The notes: a model not told the origin generated them from the letters alone. Positions 7,731 to 16,478 are shown, numbered from the stretch's first letter. The stretch is 64,000 nucleotides of DNA from Kribbella sandramycini (GCF_013131805.1 NZ_JABJRC010000006.1:472019-536018); one strand, 5' to 3'. Numbers and translations: made by a program.

Positions 7731-8195
7731 GTGGCCGCAGCCGATCAGCAGTTCACGTTCCACCCCAAGATCGTGGCGGTGATGTCGACCGGGATGGGGC
7801 TGTCGCTGATCTCGGTGTTCGGCGTGATCTGGCTGCGGCTGGCGCCGGAGTCGAAGGAGACGTTCACGCTGTTCCAGCGGCTCACGCTGCTGGCCTTCTT
7901 CGGGTTCGTGCTCTGGCTGCTGTACCGGCTGGCGACCGTCCGCGTGACGGCGTACCCGGATCGGCTGCGGGTGCGCAACGTGTTCAAGTCGTACACGCTG
8001 ACCTGGGCGGAGGTGTCGGCGCTGCGATTCCGGCCCGGCGACGCCTGGCTCCAGCTGTTCGATGCCGAAGGCAACCGGCTCGGCATCCTCGCCGTCCAGG
8101 CGACCGAGGGACGCCGCGCGAGCGTGGCCGCCAAGGAGCTGGCGGCCGTCGCCCGCGCGAACGGCGCCCGGCCTAGGCCGACACCCGAAAGCTAG
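7731..8195 (+). CDS. PH-domain membrane protein next to hisG
   Basis: A 154-residue protein with a GTG start one base after the hisG stop, so translationally coupled. Two hydrophobic helices (about residues 15-32 and 46-62) are followed by a bacterial PH-like beta domain (RVTAYPDRLRVRNVF, YTLTWAEVSALRF). A comparable small membrane protein follows hisG in other actinobacteria. Its function is unknown; nothing suggests a catalytic role in histidine synthesis. The last 23 bases overlap the convergent epimerase gene. Confidence 0.8.
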   Translation: MAAADQQFTFHPKIVAVMSTGMGLSLISVFGVIWLRLAPESKETFTLFQRLTLLAFFGFVLWLLYRLATVRVTAYPDRLRVRNVFKSYTLTWAEVSALRFRPGDAWLQLFDAEGNRLGILAVQATEGRRASVAAKELAAVARANGARPRPTPES

Positions 8196-9054
8196 TCGTG
8201 TGTGACTGACCGGGCTCCAGGACCACCAGGTCCTGCCCGGTCACGAACGCGTCCGGCGGGCAGGTCATCGGCTCGACCGCGAGCGCCGTCCGCCCGATCG
8301 CGCCGCCGGTGTACAGCTGCACCCACGGCGTGTCCCCGCTGAGCACCGACCGGACGCCGGTGTCCGGGTCGGTCAGGCTGACCGACCACGACTCGGCGAG
8401 CCCGGTGAACGCGTTGTCGATCTCCAGCTCGCCGAGCACCCGCGCCGTACCGAAGTCGTACGCCGAGCCGGCCACCGGTGCGAGCCCGGTCGGCGACATC
8501 CGCTCCGACACCTCCAGCCGCTGCGCCGCGCTGAACCCCAGCACACACTCGTCGATCGGCCGGCCGACGCTCAGATACGGGTGCGCTCCGTACCCGTACG
8601 GCGCCGCCGTGGCGCCCACGTTCGTGGCGGCTGCCGTGATCGTCAGGCCGTCGTCGATCCGGTAGCTCAGCCGCAGCTCCAGCTGGTGGGGGTAGCCCGG
8701 CTGACCGTGCAGGACATGGCCGGCCTCGACGACCGCGGGGTCGGAGCCGTCGTCCAGGCGGCTCCAGTTCGCCCAGCGGGTGAGGCCGTGGATGGCGTTC
8801 GAGCGGGCCGGCTCGGTCAGGTAGAGCTGCTGGTCGCGGCCGGCGAAGGAGTACTTGCCGTCGGTGATCCGGTTCGGCCAGGGGAACAGGTGCTGCCCGA
8901 TCCCGGCGTGGGCCGGCTCGTCCGCCGGGTAGCCGAGCAGGACGTCGCGGCCGTCGTACGTCAGCCCGCGCAGCCCACCGCCCACGCTGACCACGGTCCC
9001 GGCGTACCCGTTGCCCTGAATCGTCCACTGTGAGCCTGAGGGGAAGACAGTCAT
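8173..9054 (-). CDS. Aldose 1-epimerase family protein
   Basis: A 293-residue galactose-mutarotase-like enzyme that would interconvert alpha and beta anomers of an aldose. Conserved family features are FPWPNRI, IHGLTRWANW (substrate-binding His), GAHPYLSVG (catalytic His) and ALAVEPMTCPPDAF (catalytic Glu) near the C-terminus. It has no signal peptide. It is monocistronic and convergent with the PH-protein gene. Which sugar it acts on is not apparent. Confidence 0.9.
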   Translation of the reverse strand: MTVFPSGSQWTIQGNGYAGTVVSVGGGLRGLTYDGRDVLLGYPADEPAHAGIGQHLFPWPNRITDGKYSFAGRDQQLYLTEPARSNAIHGLTRWANWSRLDDGSDPAVVEAGHVLHGQPGYPHQLELRLSYRIDDGLTITAAATNVGATAAPYGYGAHPYLSVGRPIDECVLGFSAAQRLEVSERMSPTGLAPVAGSAYDFGTARVLGELEIDNAFTGLAESWSVSLTDPDTGVRSVLSGDTPWVQLYTGGAIGRTALAVEPMTCPPDAFVTGQDLVVLEPGQSHTTSFRVSA

Positions 9055-9138
9055 ATCGACATCTTTTCAGCAGGTGTGTCCATTCGGGCCTGACCCGTTC
9101 GTGGTGATGCTGTAGACACGCCAACAGGAGGTAACACC

Positions 9139-9492
9139 GTGAAGTACTTGCTGCTGATCAACGCCGGTGAGCTCGACCCGAGCGGGGGCGCCGTCGGGTG
9201 CGAGCCCGAGGACTGGATGCGCTTCGACAAGGAGATCACCGAAGCGGGTGTCGTGGTCGCGTCGGAGTCGCTGGCCGACCTGGTCACCGCGACCCGCGTC
9301 CAGGTCGCGAACGACGGCTCCCGGACCGTCACCGACGGCCCGTTCGCCGAGACCCGCGAGGTGCTCGGCGGGTTCTACGTGATCGACGTCCCGGATCTGG
9401 ACGTCGCGCTCGACTGGGCCGCCAAGTGCCCGGGCTCGCGGGCCGGCGGGTCGGTCGTCGTCCGCCCGATCGCGGATTTCGCGGGAGCCTGA
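9139..9492 (+). CDS. YCII-related DGPF-domain protein
   Basis: A 117-residue small alpha/beta protein starting MKYLLLINAGE and carrying the diagnostic TDGPFAETREVLGGFYVIDV block (DGPF motif). Proteins of this group are dimeric ferredoxin-like folds and are typically encoded immediately before ECF42-type sigma factors, exactly as here (5-base gap). The sequence gives no catalytic assignment. A ribosome-binding site AGGAGG lies at 9126-9131. Confidence 0.92.
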   Translation: MKYLLLINAGELDPSGGAVGCEPEDWMRFDKEITEAGVVVASESLADLVTATRVQVANDGSRTVTDGPFAETREVLGGFYVIDVPDLDVALDWAAKCPGSRAGGSVVVRPIADFAGA

Positions 9493-9497
9493 GCGAC

Positions 9498-10727
9498 GTG
9501 GACCAGGTCGAGGCGGTGTTCCGGGAGGAGCGTGGGCGGTTGCTGGCCGCGCTCGCCCGGCGGTTCGGCGATCTCGACCTGGCCGAGGAGGTCACCTCGG
9601 AGGCGATCGAGGCGGCGCTGGTGCGGTGGCCGGTCGACGGCGTCCCGCCGAACCCGGGCGGCTGGTTGATGACCACCGCCCGGCGCAAGGCGGTCGACCG
9701 GCTGCGGCGCGATCAGGCGTACGCCGCCAAACTCGCGATCCTGCAGGTGGACGCCGACCGCGCCGAAGGGCCCCGGCCCGGCGGCGGCCTGCCGGACGAG
9801 CGGCTCGAGTTGTTCTTCACCTGCGCCCATCCGGCCCTCGCGCCCGAAGACCGCGGGGCGCTGACCCTACGCTGCCTGGCTGGGCTCAGTACGCCGGAGG
9901 TCGCGCGGGCCTTCCTGGTCCCGGTAGCGACGATGGCCAAGCGGATCGTCCGGGCCAAGGCGCGGATCCGGGACGCGCGGATCCCGTTCCGGGTCCCGGA
10001 CGCCGACGAGCTGCCCGCACGGCTGCCCGGCGTCCTGCAGGTGATCTACTCCGTCTTCACCGAGGGGTACGCCGCCAGCTCCGGCCCGTACCTGCAGCGG
10101 ACCGACCTGGCCGAGGAGGCGATCCGGCTGGCCCGGATCCTGCACGGCCTCCTGCCAGGCGAGCGTGAAGTCACCGGCCTGCTTGCGTTGATGCTCCTCG
10201 TCCACGCCCGCTGCGCCGCCCGCACCGGGCCGGACGGCGACGTCGTCCTCCTCGAGGATCAGAACCGCGCCCGTTGGGATGCGGACCTGATCACCGAGGG
10301 GCGCGCGCTGGTCGTCTCCGCGCTGACCGGCGGTCCGGCCGGCCCGTACGCCGTCCAGGCCGCGATCGCCGCCGTCCACGACGAGGCCCCCGACTTCGTG
10401 AGCACCGACTGGCCGCAGATCGTTGCCCTGTACGACGTCCTGCTCACGATCGACCCGTCGCCGGTGATCGCCCTCAATCGCGCCGCCGCCGTCGCCTTCC
10501 GGGACGGCCCCGAGACCGGCCTCGCCCTGCTGGACTCACTGGCCGCCGAGCCGCGCCTGCGCGACTACCACCCGTACGCGCTCGCCCGAGCCGACCTCCT
10601 GCATCGCCTCAACCGCCTCCCCGAAGCGCGCGCGGCGTACGAACAGGCGCTGGGCACAGCCGGCTCGGACCCCGAACGCACCCACATTCACCGCCGCCTC
10701 GCGGCGCTCACTTCTGAGGACAACTGA
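9498..10727 (+). CDS. ECF42-type RNA polymerase sigma factor with long C-terminal domain
   Basis: A 409-residue sigma factor, GTG start at 9498. Region 2 is seen at the N-terminus (VFREERGRLLAALARRFG, LAEEVTSEAIEAAL, PGGWLMTTARRKAVDRLRR) and region 4 around residues 110-165 (LTLRCLAGLSTPEVARAFL, MAKRIVRAKARIR). The remaining ~230 residues form the DUF6596/TPR-like extension characteristic of ECF42, thought to replace an anti-sigma factor in control. The preceding DGPF gene is the standard partner. The stop overlaps the next start by one base (TGATG). Confidence 0.92.
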   Translation: MDQVEAVFREERGRLLAALARRFGDLDLAEEVTSEAIEAALVRWPVDGVPPNPGGWLMTTARRKAVDRLRRDQAYAAKLAILQVDADRAEGPRPGGGLPDERLELFFTCAHPALAPEDRGALTLRCLAGLSTPEVARAFLVPVATMAKRIVRAKARIRDARIPFRVPDADELPARLPGVLQVIYSVFTEGYAASSGPYLQRTDLAEEAIRLARILHGLLPGEREVTGLLALMLLVHARCAARTGPDGDVVLLEDQNRARWDADLITEGRALVVSALTGGPAGPYAVQAAIAAVHDEAPDFVSTDWPQIVALYDVLLTIDPSPVIALNRAAAVAFRDGPETGLALLDSLAAEPRLRDYHPYALARADLLHRLNRLPEARAAYEQALGTAGSDPERTHIHRRLAALTSEDN

Positions 10728-11320
10728 TGGACTACTACCCCTGGATCGAGGCCGAACGCCGCGACCTGGCCGACTTCCTCGACTCGCTGACCGCCCCCGA
10801 ATGGCGGATCCAGTCACTCTGCCCCGGCTGGACGCTGCACGACGTCCTCGCCCACCTGACCACCTCGACCCGCACCACCTGGCCGATGTTCCTCCGCGGC
10901 GTCCTCCGCGCCCGCGGCAACCTCGACCGGATGGAAGCCGAGATCGCCCGCGCCCGCGCGGCCCGGCACACCCCCGCCGAACTCATCGCCCAGTTCCGCG
11001 AAACCGCAGCCTCCACCCGCCGCTCACCCGGCTCCAAACCCCTCGACACCCTCACCGACGCCCTCGTCCACGGCCAAGACATCTCCATCCCCCTCAACCA
11101 CCGCCGCCCCATGCCCCTGGCCCCAGCCCGAGCCGCCCTCGACCACGTCCTCACCAGCCCCTTCTACGGAGCCCGCAAACGCCTCCGCAACACCCGCCTC
11201 GTAGCCACCGACACAAACTGGTCAGCCGGCACCGGCTCCAACCTCCTCCAAGCCCCAATCGCCGACCTACTCCTGATAGCCACCGGCCGCGAGGTGCGGC
11301 AGTTCTCAGGAGGCAGCTGA
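10727..11320 (+). CDS. Maleylpyruvate isomerase-family (mycothiol-dependent) protein
   Basis: A 197-residue DinB/MDMPI-fold protein. The N-terminal pattern LCPGWTLHDVLAHLTTSTR and a later HGQDI carry the His residues that bind the divalent metal in this superfamily, whose members often use mycothiol as cofactor. The substrate is unknown. Coupled by TGATG to the ECF sigma gene, it is probably part of that operon and could be among the sigma factor's targets. It overlaps the convergent kinase gene by 15 bases. Confidence 0.85.
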   Translation: MDYYPWIEAERRDLADFLDSLTAPEWRIQSLCPGWTLHDVLAHLTTSTRTTWPMFLRGVLRARGNLDRMEAEIARARAARHTPAELIAQFRETAASTRRSPGSKPLDTLTDALVHGQDISIPLNHRRPMPLAPARAALDHVLTSPFYGARKRLRNTRLVATDTNWSAGTGSNLLQAPIADLLLIATGREVRQFSGGS

Positions 11321-11968
11321 GTCGTGGGGTAGGGAGATGGAGGTGGCGACGAGTTCGAGGGTGGGGTCGTGGGGGATGGTGGGGTTGCCGTTGGCGATGA
11401 GGTGGGCTCGGGAGCGGGTGGACTGGGCGGCGAAGTGGTCACGTTCCCAGCGCATCCAGTCGAGCCAGTGGTCGCGGAGGGCTTCGCCGTCGCGGGCGAT
11501 GCCGCGGTCGAGGCGGACCTCGTTGGTGGTCTCGATCCAGATCCGCAGCGACTGGAACGGGTCGGCGTCGCGGTCGCAGGCGGTGACGCCTTCGACGACG
11601 AGCAGGTCGACGGTGACCGGGACGACGTGCAGTTCGGCGTACGCGCCGGCGTGCCAGTCGTAGCGGCGGTAGCGGCCCTCGCGGCCGTCGGCCAGGCGCT
11701 GGAGGACATGGTCGCGGAGGAGGGCGAAGCCGCGCTCGGCGCCGGACCAGCCTTCGTAGAGATCGTCCATGTGCACGACGTCGGTGTTCAGGCCGCGCGC
11801 CTTGGCGCGGGCCGCGAAACCGGCGGCCAGGGTGGACTTGCCGGAGCCGGCCGGGCCGTCGATCGAGATCAGCCTGCTCCGGCCGAGCCGGGCGGGGGCG
11901 CCCGTCACGTGGTCCAGCAGCGAGTCGATGGTCAGGGGGGTGTCAGGTGCGTTCTCAGTTGATTCCAT
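11306..11968 (-). CDS. Uridine kinase-like P-loop kinase
   Basis: A 220-residue P-loop NTPase with Walker A GPAGSGKST near residue 38, a following VVHMDDLYEGW acidic motif (substrate and Mg binding) and DLLVVEGVTACDRD as Walker B region, the pattern of uridine kinase/phosphoribulokinase proteins. It would phosphorylate a small nucleoside- or sugar-like substrate, not identifiable here. Its start overlaps by 14 bases the end of the upstream membrane-protein gene, so the two are probably cotranscribed. Confidence 0.85.
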   Translation of the reverse strand: MESTENAPDTPLTIDSLLDHVTGAPARLGRSRLISIDGPAGSGKSTLAAGFAARAKARGLNTDVVHMDDLYEGWSGAERGFALLRDHVLQRLADGREGRYRRYDWHAGAYAELHVVPVTVDLLVVEGVTACDRDADPFQSLRIWIETTNEVRLDRGIARDGEALRDHWLDWMRWERDHFAAQSTRSRAHLIANGNPTIPHDPTLELVATSISLPHDSAAS

Positions 11969-12434
11969 GGCGCTTCAAGATGTCCTCGATCTCGTCGAAC
12001 TCCGACGAATCCTGCTGCTTGGCCTTGGTCGGGGGCTTCGCAGCTTGGGTGGGGGCGGCCGACGCGGGCTTGGGGCCCGTGGCGGTCAGCTCACCGGCCG
12101 GTGCGGCGGTCTTCTTGGGCTGTTTCGGCGACCGCGCCCGGGCGACGCCGGAGACGACGTACAGGACGACGGAGACGCCGAACAGCGCGACCCCGGCCCA
12201 GACGGTCGGCGAGAAGATCAGGTGGGTGACCCAACTGACGGCCGAGCGCACGACGTCCCAGAGCAGTTCGAGCAGGCCGGTCAGGTAGAGGGAGACCGGC
12301 AGCAGCGACCAGGCGAGACCGCGCGTGCCGGCCGCGGCGCCGCGGCGCCGCCAGGCGGCCCACGAGCCGATCAGACCGATCAGCGTGAGGCCCACGCAGA
12401 TCGGCAGCAGCGTCAAATCGTTGAAGTCAGGCAC
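11955..12434 (-). CDS. Small membrane protein with charged C-terminal tail
   Basis: A 159-residue protein with GTG start at 12434 (reads VPDFNDLTLLPICVGLTLIG). Three hydrophobic segments (roughly residues 8-25, 42-60 and 78-97) are followed by an Ala/Pro/Lys-rich cytoplasmic tail ending SSEFDEIEDILKRHGIN. The frame is open further upstream but runs antisense through the sseB-type gene, so the GTG is preferred. No family is recognised. It is cotranscribed with the downstream kinase gene and divergent from the SseB gene. Confidence 0.7.
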   Translation of the reverse strand: MPDFNDLTLLPICVGLTLIGLIGSWAAWRRRGAAAGTRGLAWSLLPVSLYLTGLLELLWDVVRSAVSWVTHLIFSPTVWAGVALFGVSVVLYVVSGVARARSPKQPKKTAAPAGELTATGPKPASAAPTQAAKPPTKAKQQDSSEFDEIEDILKRHGIN

Positions 12435-12522
12435 ATACCCAGGCTCGCACAGACCGCCGCCGATCCAAGAGGGGAACAGCCCTGACACCACCCTGAATGT
12501 GTGCTCGGGGGAGAATGGCGAC

Positions 12523-13017
12523 GTGCAACCTGAGCGGCGTTTGGCGTTTACCGGCTTCGATGACGACGACGGGTCGGCCGATGCCGCGCTGGCGCAGGCG
12601 CTCGCGGCGCGCGACCACGGCGCGGTCCTCGCGGCGCTGACCCGGGCGCGGCTGCTGGTGCCTGTGGTGGCGATGCTCGGCGAGGTCGAGTACGACGAGA
12701 ACGGGCTGGCCCACGACAAGACGTCCGATATGGCCGTCGCGCTGCTCCAGGGCCAGGACGGCCGGAACGCGCTGCTCGCCTTCACCAGCACCGAGAGCCT
12801 GGCCCGCTGGAGCCCAGAGGCGCGCCCGATGCCCGCGCAGACCCAGCTGGTCGCGACCGCCGCCGTCCAGGAGGGCGCCGCCGCGATCGTCCTGGACGTC
12901 GCGGGCCCAGCGCCCGGGGTGATCGAGACGGACGACGTCCGCCGGTTGGCCGCCGGTCTCCAGGTGGTCAGGCTGGAAGACGGCGGCTACGGATGGGTCG
13001 AGCCCGTCACCGAGTGA
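12523..13017 (+). CDS. SseB-family protein
   Basis: A 164-residue soluble protein with GTG start at 12523 and ribosome-binding site GGGGGA about 10 bases upstream. The SseB N-terminal domain is recognised by LVPVVAMLGE, MAVALLQGQDGRNALLAFTS and SLARWSPEARPMPA. The biochemical role of single-domain actinobacterial SseB proteins is not established. It overlaps the convergent DUF1707 gene by 11 bases. Confidence 0.82.
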   Translation: MQPERRLAFTGFDDDDGSADAALAQALAARDHGAVLAALTRARLLVPVVAMLGEVEYDENGLAHDKTSDMAVALLQGQDGRNALLAFTSTESLARWSPEARPMPAQTQLVATAAVQEGAAAIVLDVAGPAPGVIETDDVRRLAAGLQVVRLEDGGYGWVEPVTE

Positions 13018-13432
13018 CGGCGACGGTCCGCCGCCGGTGGTACGACTCGTGCGTCCACCACAGGATGCCGACGACCATGCCCAGCCCCAGGTCGGACCAG
13101 AGCCACCACGGCCAGTCGAAGTGCCCGAAGAAGGCCAGCGACGTCCAGACGACGAACTGCACCACACAGGCGACCAGCCAGACCGCCGTCGCCACCCGCA
13201 GCGCGTTCGTCAGCCCCCGCGGCGGTACGGCGTCGTCCAGCCCGGCGAACACCTCGCGCAGCTCACCGCGAGTGCGGACCTGCCCGAGCAGCTCCCGCCG
13301 CGCAATCGCCCCGGACGGGCTGATCCGCCCCAACCGGGCAACGTGATCGATCTTCCCGGCCGCGGACACCCGATCGGCGTCCGAGAGCTCCACCTGGTCC
13401 GGGAGCAACAGCGGGTCGAGAACTGTGGTCAT
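13007..13432 (-). CDS. DUF1707 protein with C-terminal 2TM domain
   Basis: A 141-residue protein. The N-terminal DUF1707/SHOCT-like module is seen as LSDADRVSAAGKIDHVARLGRISP. Two transmembrane helices follow (ALRVATAVWLVACVVQFVVW and WWLWSDLGLGMVVGILWWTH), ending in a basic tail. Comparable proteins are envelope-associated and of unknown function. It is divergent from a TetR regulator, and an 11-base inverted repeat lies between them, so repression by that regulator is likely. Confidence 0.78.
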   Translation of the reverse strand: MTTVLDPLLLPDQVELSDADRVSAAGKIDHVARLGRISPSGAIARRELLGQVRTRGELREVFAGLDDAVPPRGLTNALRVATAVWLVACVVQFVVWTSLAFFGHFDWPWWLWSDLGLGMVVGILWWTHESYHRRRTVAVTR

Positions 13433-13439
13433 CAGGGGT

Positions 13440-13479
13440 ACCTGCGCTTTCCATCTGGTCTGATAGAAAAAGCGTAGGT
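13440..13479. promoter_or_regulatory. Candidate TetR operator, inverted repeat with long gap
   Basis: ACCTGCGCTTT at 13440-13450 and AAAGCGTAGGT at 13469-13479 are reverse complements at 10 of 11 positions with an 18-base gap. The site sits 8 bases upstream of the DUF1707 start and between it and the divergent TetR gene. Confidence 0.55.
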
Positions 13480-13552
13480 ATTGCACAGATGTGCTCCCAG
13501 GGTGCTGCGGAGCCTGTTGCAGGTGGGCCCAACACCCCTTCAGGAGGGCGAG

Positions 13553-14251
13553 ATGACCGACGAGCTGCCGCCCGGCCTCGCGCTGTCCTGGGGCGTCCAG
13601 CCGACCGGACGCCGCGGCCCGAAACCCGGCCTGACCGTCGAGCAGATCGTCGCAACCGGGATCGATTTCGGCGACGCGCAGGGTTTCGCCGCCATCTCCC
13701 TGCAGAAGATCGCCGCGCAACTCGGCGTCACCACGAACGCCATGTACCGCTACGTCCGCTCCAAGGACGAGCTGATCGTGCTCGTCCACGACCACGCCGT
13801 CGGCCGGCCGCCGAAACTCCCGGCGGGCTGGCGCGCGGCCGCGACGGCCTGGGTGCAGGCCCAGGTCCGGATGTACGCCGAACGCCCCTGGCTGCTCGAC
13901 GTCCCGATCCGCGGCGCGCCGACCACGCCGAACGTGCTGCGCTGGGCCGAGGTGATGCTCCAGGCGTTCGCGCCGACCGGCCTGAGTCCGCACGACAGCC
14001 TCGGCTGCCTGATGTTGCTCGACGGCTACGCCCGCAACTACGCCAATCTGGCCCGCCAGCTCGGCGCGAGCGCCGACGTACCGGTGCAGGCCGCGCAGGT
14101 CGGCGCGTTCCTGGTCCCGAGGCTTGTCGAGGGCAACTACCCGATGCTCGTTGCCCTGTACACCAACCAGGAGTACGAGGACGGGCTGGACGACGACCTC
14201 GAGTTCGGCCTGACCCGCGTCCTAGACGGCATCCAGGTCCTAATCGGGTAA
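13553..14251 (+). CDS. TetR-family transcriptional regulator
   Basis: A 232-residue regulator. The DNA-binding helix-turn-helix is at residues ~25-75 (VEQIVATGIDFGDAQGF, LQKIAAQLGVTTNAMYRYV, KDELIVLVHDH). The C-terminal part is a TetR_C-type ligand-binding and dimerisation domain. The ATG at 13553 follows GGAGGG with proper spacing; an in-frame start at 13481 lacks a site. It probably controls the divergent DUF1707 gene. Its end overlaps the convergent hydrolase gene by 12 bases. Confidence 0.88.
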   Translation: MTDELPPGLALSWGVQPTGRRGPKPGLTVEQIVATGIDFGDAQGFAAISLQKIAAQLGVTTNAMYRYVRSKDELIVLVHDHAVGRPPKLPAGWRAAATAWVQAQVRMYAERPWLLDVPIRGAPTTPNVLRWAEVMLQAFAPTGLSPHDSLGCLMLLDGYARNYANLARQLGASADVPVQAAQVGAFLVPRLVEGNYPMLVALYTNQEYEDGLDDDLEFGLTRVLDGIQVLIG

Positions 14252-15412
14252 GGCGATCCGGACCGGCCCGGCGGTTCGCGCGGCCACCCACTGCAGGTGG
14301 AACTCGCTGCCCGGGGCAACTTCCGGACGCCGCTCCGGCTGCGTCCGCAGGTTGATCGGCGCGGTCAGCGTCGTCACGGCAGGCGTCGCCGGTACGCCGT
14401 TCGCGCGCACGTCCGCGATCACCTCGCTCAAGGCCTGCGCCGCCGGCTTGCGCCGGTGGTCGACCGTGAACAACCCGAGGTCGTACTCCCGATCCGGGAA
14501 GTCGAGCAGCCGCCGGTCGATATCGTGTGACGACCACCAGGTGACGCCGTACAGCGCCGGATTCGGCAGCACGTGCTCGACCGTCCGCCGGGTGAACTCG
14601 GCCTGCAACTCCACCGGAATGTCCGGCCCCGGGACGCCGACCTCCTGCAACCACACCGGCCGCGTGGAATCCAGCGACGTCGCAGCCGCCAGCTCGACCA
14701 GATAGTCGGCGTGGCTGAGCGTCGCCGGACCCATCGGCCCATCCACTCGCGAGACCCCGTTGAACACCCACGAGTGGACCGTGCTGAGATCGCCCAGATC
14801 CACCGCGTCCGTCGGGTGGAAGGGGTGATCGGCCTTGTACCAGGCGTCGTCGAAGACCGAATGCAGCGCGAGGACGTCGGGCGCGGCCTTCTTCACCGTG
14901 GTCAGCAGCTCCTGGGCCCACGACGTCGAGGCCGCAAAGCTGGTCGGGCTGTCCGGCCAGAGGTTGTTCACCTCGTTGCCGAGGGTGATCGCGAACAGGT
15001 TCGGCTTCTCCGCGACCGCGCGGGCCACGGTGTCGACGTACGCCGTCAGCCCGTCGCGGACGGTCGGGTCCTCGAAAATGCTGGTCTTGTGCCAGGTCAG
15101 CACCCACGACGGCAGGAAGTCGAAGCTGGACAGGTGACCTTGGATCAGGTCGACCGCCACCGACAGCCCGTGTTCGGCGGCGGCGTCGACGGTGTCCAGC
15201 AGGTCGTCGATCGCGCGCTGCCGGATGATCGCCCGGTTCGGCTGGATCCACGGCCAGACCGGGAAGACCCGGACGTGGTCGAGCCCGATCGACGCCAGAT
15301 CCGCGAAGTCCCGCCGGACGGCGTCGCCGTCGTGGTCGAGCCAGCTGTAGAACCAGCCGTTCGAAGGGACGTAGTTCGCGCCGAAGCGGGGTTCTGTGGG
15401 CATGATCCGCAT
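14240..15412 (-). CDS. GH5-like glycoside hydrolase
   Basis: A 390-residue (beta/alpha)8-barrel enzyme of the clan GH-A type. Acid/base glutamate is E147 in ITLGNEVNN and the nucleophile is probably E257 in WLQEVGV; RVFPVWPWI and VTWWSSHD are further barrel motifs. No signal peptide, so it should act in the cytoplasm on imported oligosaccharides. It lies 36 bases downstream of a LacI regulator gene and one base behind a LacI-type operator, near an ABC sugar importer, so it probably cleaves the sugar that importer brings in. Substrate (mannoside, glucoside or other) not determinable. Confidence 0.8.
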   Translation of the reverse strand: MRIMPTEPRFGANYVPSNGWFYSWLDHDGDAVRRDFADLASIGLDHVRVFPVWPWIQPNRAIIRQRAIDDLLDTVDAAAEHGLSVAVDLIQGHLSSFDFLPSWVLTWHKTSIFEDPTVRDGLTAYVDTVARAVAEKPNLFAITLGNEVNNLWPDSPTSFAASTSWAQELLTTVKKAAPDVLALHSVFDDAWYKADHPFHPTDAVDLGDLSTVHSWVFNGVSRVDGPMGPATLSHADYLVELAAATSLDSTRPVWLQEVGVPGPDIPVELQAEFTRRTVEHVLPNPALYGVTWWSSHDIDRRLLDFPDREYDLGLFTVDHRRKPAAQALSEVIADVRANGVPATPAVTTLTAPINLRTQPERRPEVAPGSEFHLQWVAARTAGPVRIALPD

Positions 15413-15413
15413 G

Positions 15414-15427
15414 CTAAAACGGTTTAG
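15414..15427. promoter_or_regulatory. LacI-type operator upstream of the hydrolase gene
   Basis: CTAAAACGGTTTAG is a near-perfect palindrome with the central CG typical of LacI/GalR operators. It sits between the LacI-family gene and the hydrolase start codon, one base from the latter. Use by the adjacent LacI protein is inferred. Confidence 0.7.
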
Positions 15428-15448
15428 CCCCTCGGGGCAACCAGCCGG

Positions 15449-16465
15449 TCAGGCCGGGGGCGCGGTGGATTCGCGGACGGTGAGCACCGGATCGGCGGTC
15501 CGCCGGTTGACCGCGGCGCCGGGATTGGCGATCACCTCCAGCAGCACCTCGGCCGCCTGCCGCCCGAAGTCGAAGGTGTCCCGGGACATCGCGGTCAGCG
15601 CCGGGTGCATCAGCTGGGTCAGGATCGAGTCGTCGAAGGCGACGATCGACAGATCGCCGGGCACCGAGACGCCCATCTCCATCGCGACGCCGAGCCCGGC
15701 GACGGCCATCACGTCGCTGTCGTAGACGATCGCCGTCGGCCGGTCGGCCTGGGAGAGCAGCCGGCGGGTGGTCGCGGCGCCCTCGGCGTCGCTGAAATCG
15801 GTGGTCAGCGAGGGCGCCTCCAGCAGGCCCAGGCGGGGCGCGGCGTCCCGGACGGCGCGGATCCGGCGCTGGGTGTGCTGGAAGATCGGCGTCCCGGCGA
15901 CGTGCGCGATCCGGCGGTGGCCGAGCGCGGCCAGGTACTCGACGATGGTCAGCATCGCGTCCCGGTCGTCGGCCCAGACCGAGGCGAGCGCGCCCTTGCC
16001 GCCGCGGCCGCCGATCACCACGGCCGGCAGCTCGAGCTCCTTGAGCGCGTCGATCCGCGGGTCGCGGACAGTCAGGTCGACCAGGATCACGCCGTCCACC
16101 CGGTGCTCCGAGGCCCAGCGCCGGTACACCTCGACCTCCGCCTCGGCGTCCTCGACGATCAGCAGCTGCAGCGAGATGGACTCCGCCGAGAGGCCGGACT
16201 GCACGCCGGACAGCAGGTGCGCGAAGAACGGCTCGACGCCGAGCGTGCGCGCCGGGCGGGCGATCACCATGCCCACCGAGTCCACCCGGGAGGCCCCGAG
16301 CGCCCGGGCGGCGCTGTGCGGCCGCCAGCTCATGTCCTCGGCGATCCGCAGGATCCGCTCCCGCGTCGCGTCGCTGACCCCCGGCCGCCCGTTCAGCGCG
16401 AACGACACCGCGCCCTTGGACACGCCTGCCCGCTGCGCGATATCCGCAATCGTCGGTCTGGCCAC
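15449..16465 (-). CDS. LacI-family transcriptional regulator
   Basis: A 338-residue repressor. The N-terminal HTH and hinge (PTIADIAQRAGVSKGAVSFA, then RPHSAARALGASR, the hinge helix) are followed by a periplasmic-binding-protein-like sensor (VGMVIARP, DGVILVDL, GHRRIAHVAG, DLSIVAFDDS). It is transcribed together with the hydrolase gene and divergently from the ABC importer operon. A palindromic operator follows it, and a partial match lies in the importer promoter. It most likely links import and hydrolysis to the presence of an oligosaccharide. Confidence 0.93.
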   Translation of the reverse strand: MARPTIADIAQRAGVSKGAVSFALNGRPGVSDATRERILRIAEDMSWRPHSAARALGASRVDSVGMVIARPARTLGVEPFFAHLLSGVQSGLSAESISLQLLIVEDAEAEVEVYRRWASEHRVDGVILVDLTVRDPRIDALKELELPAVVIGGRGGKGALASVWADDRDAMLTIVEYLAALGHRRIAHVAGTPIFQHTQRRIRAVRDAAPRLGLLEAPSLTTDFSDAEGAATTRRLLSQADRPTAIVYDSDVMAVAGLGVAMEMGVSVPGDLSIVAFDDSILTQLMHPALTAMSRDTFDFGRQAAEVLLEVIANPGAAVNRRTADPVLTVRESTAPPA

Positions 16466-16478
16466 GGAACCTCCCTAT

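Noticed and set aside
12427..13167. Minus-strand frame of 246 codons
   Set aside because: It covers the SseB gene in antisense and lacks any family feature; the SseB frame has the ribosome-binding site and conserved motifs.
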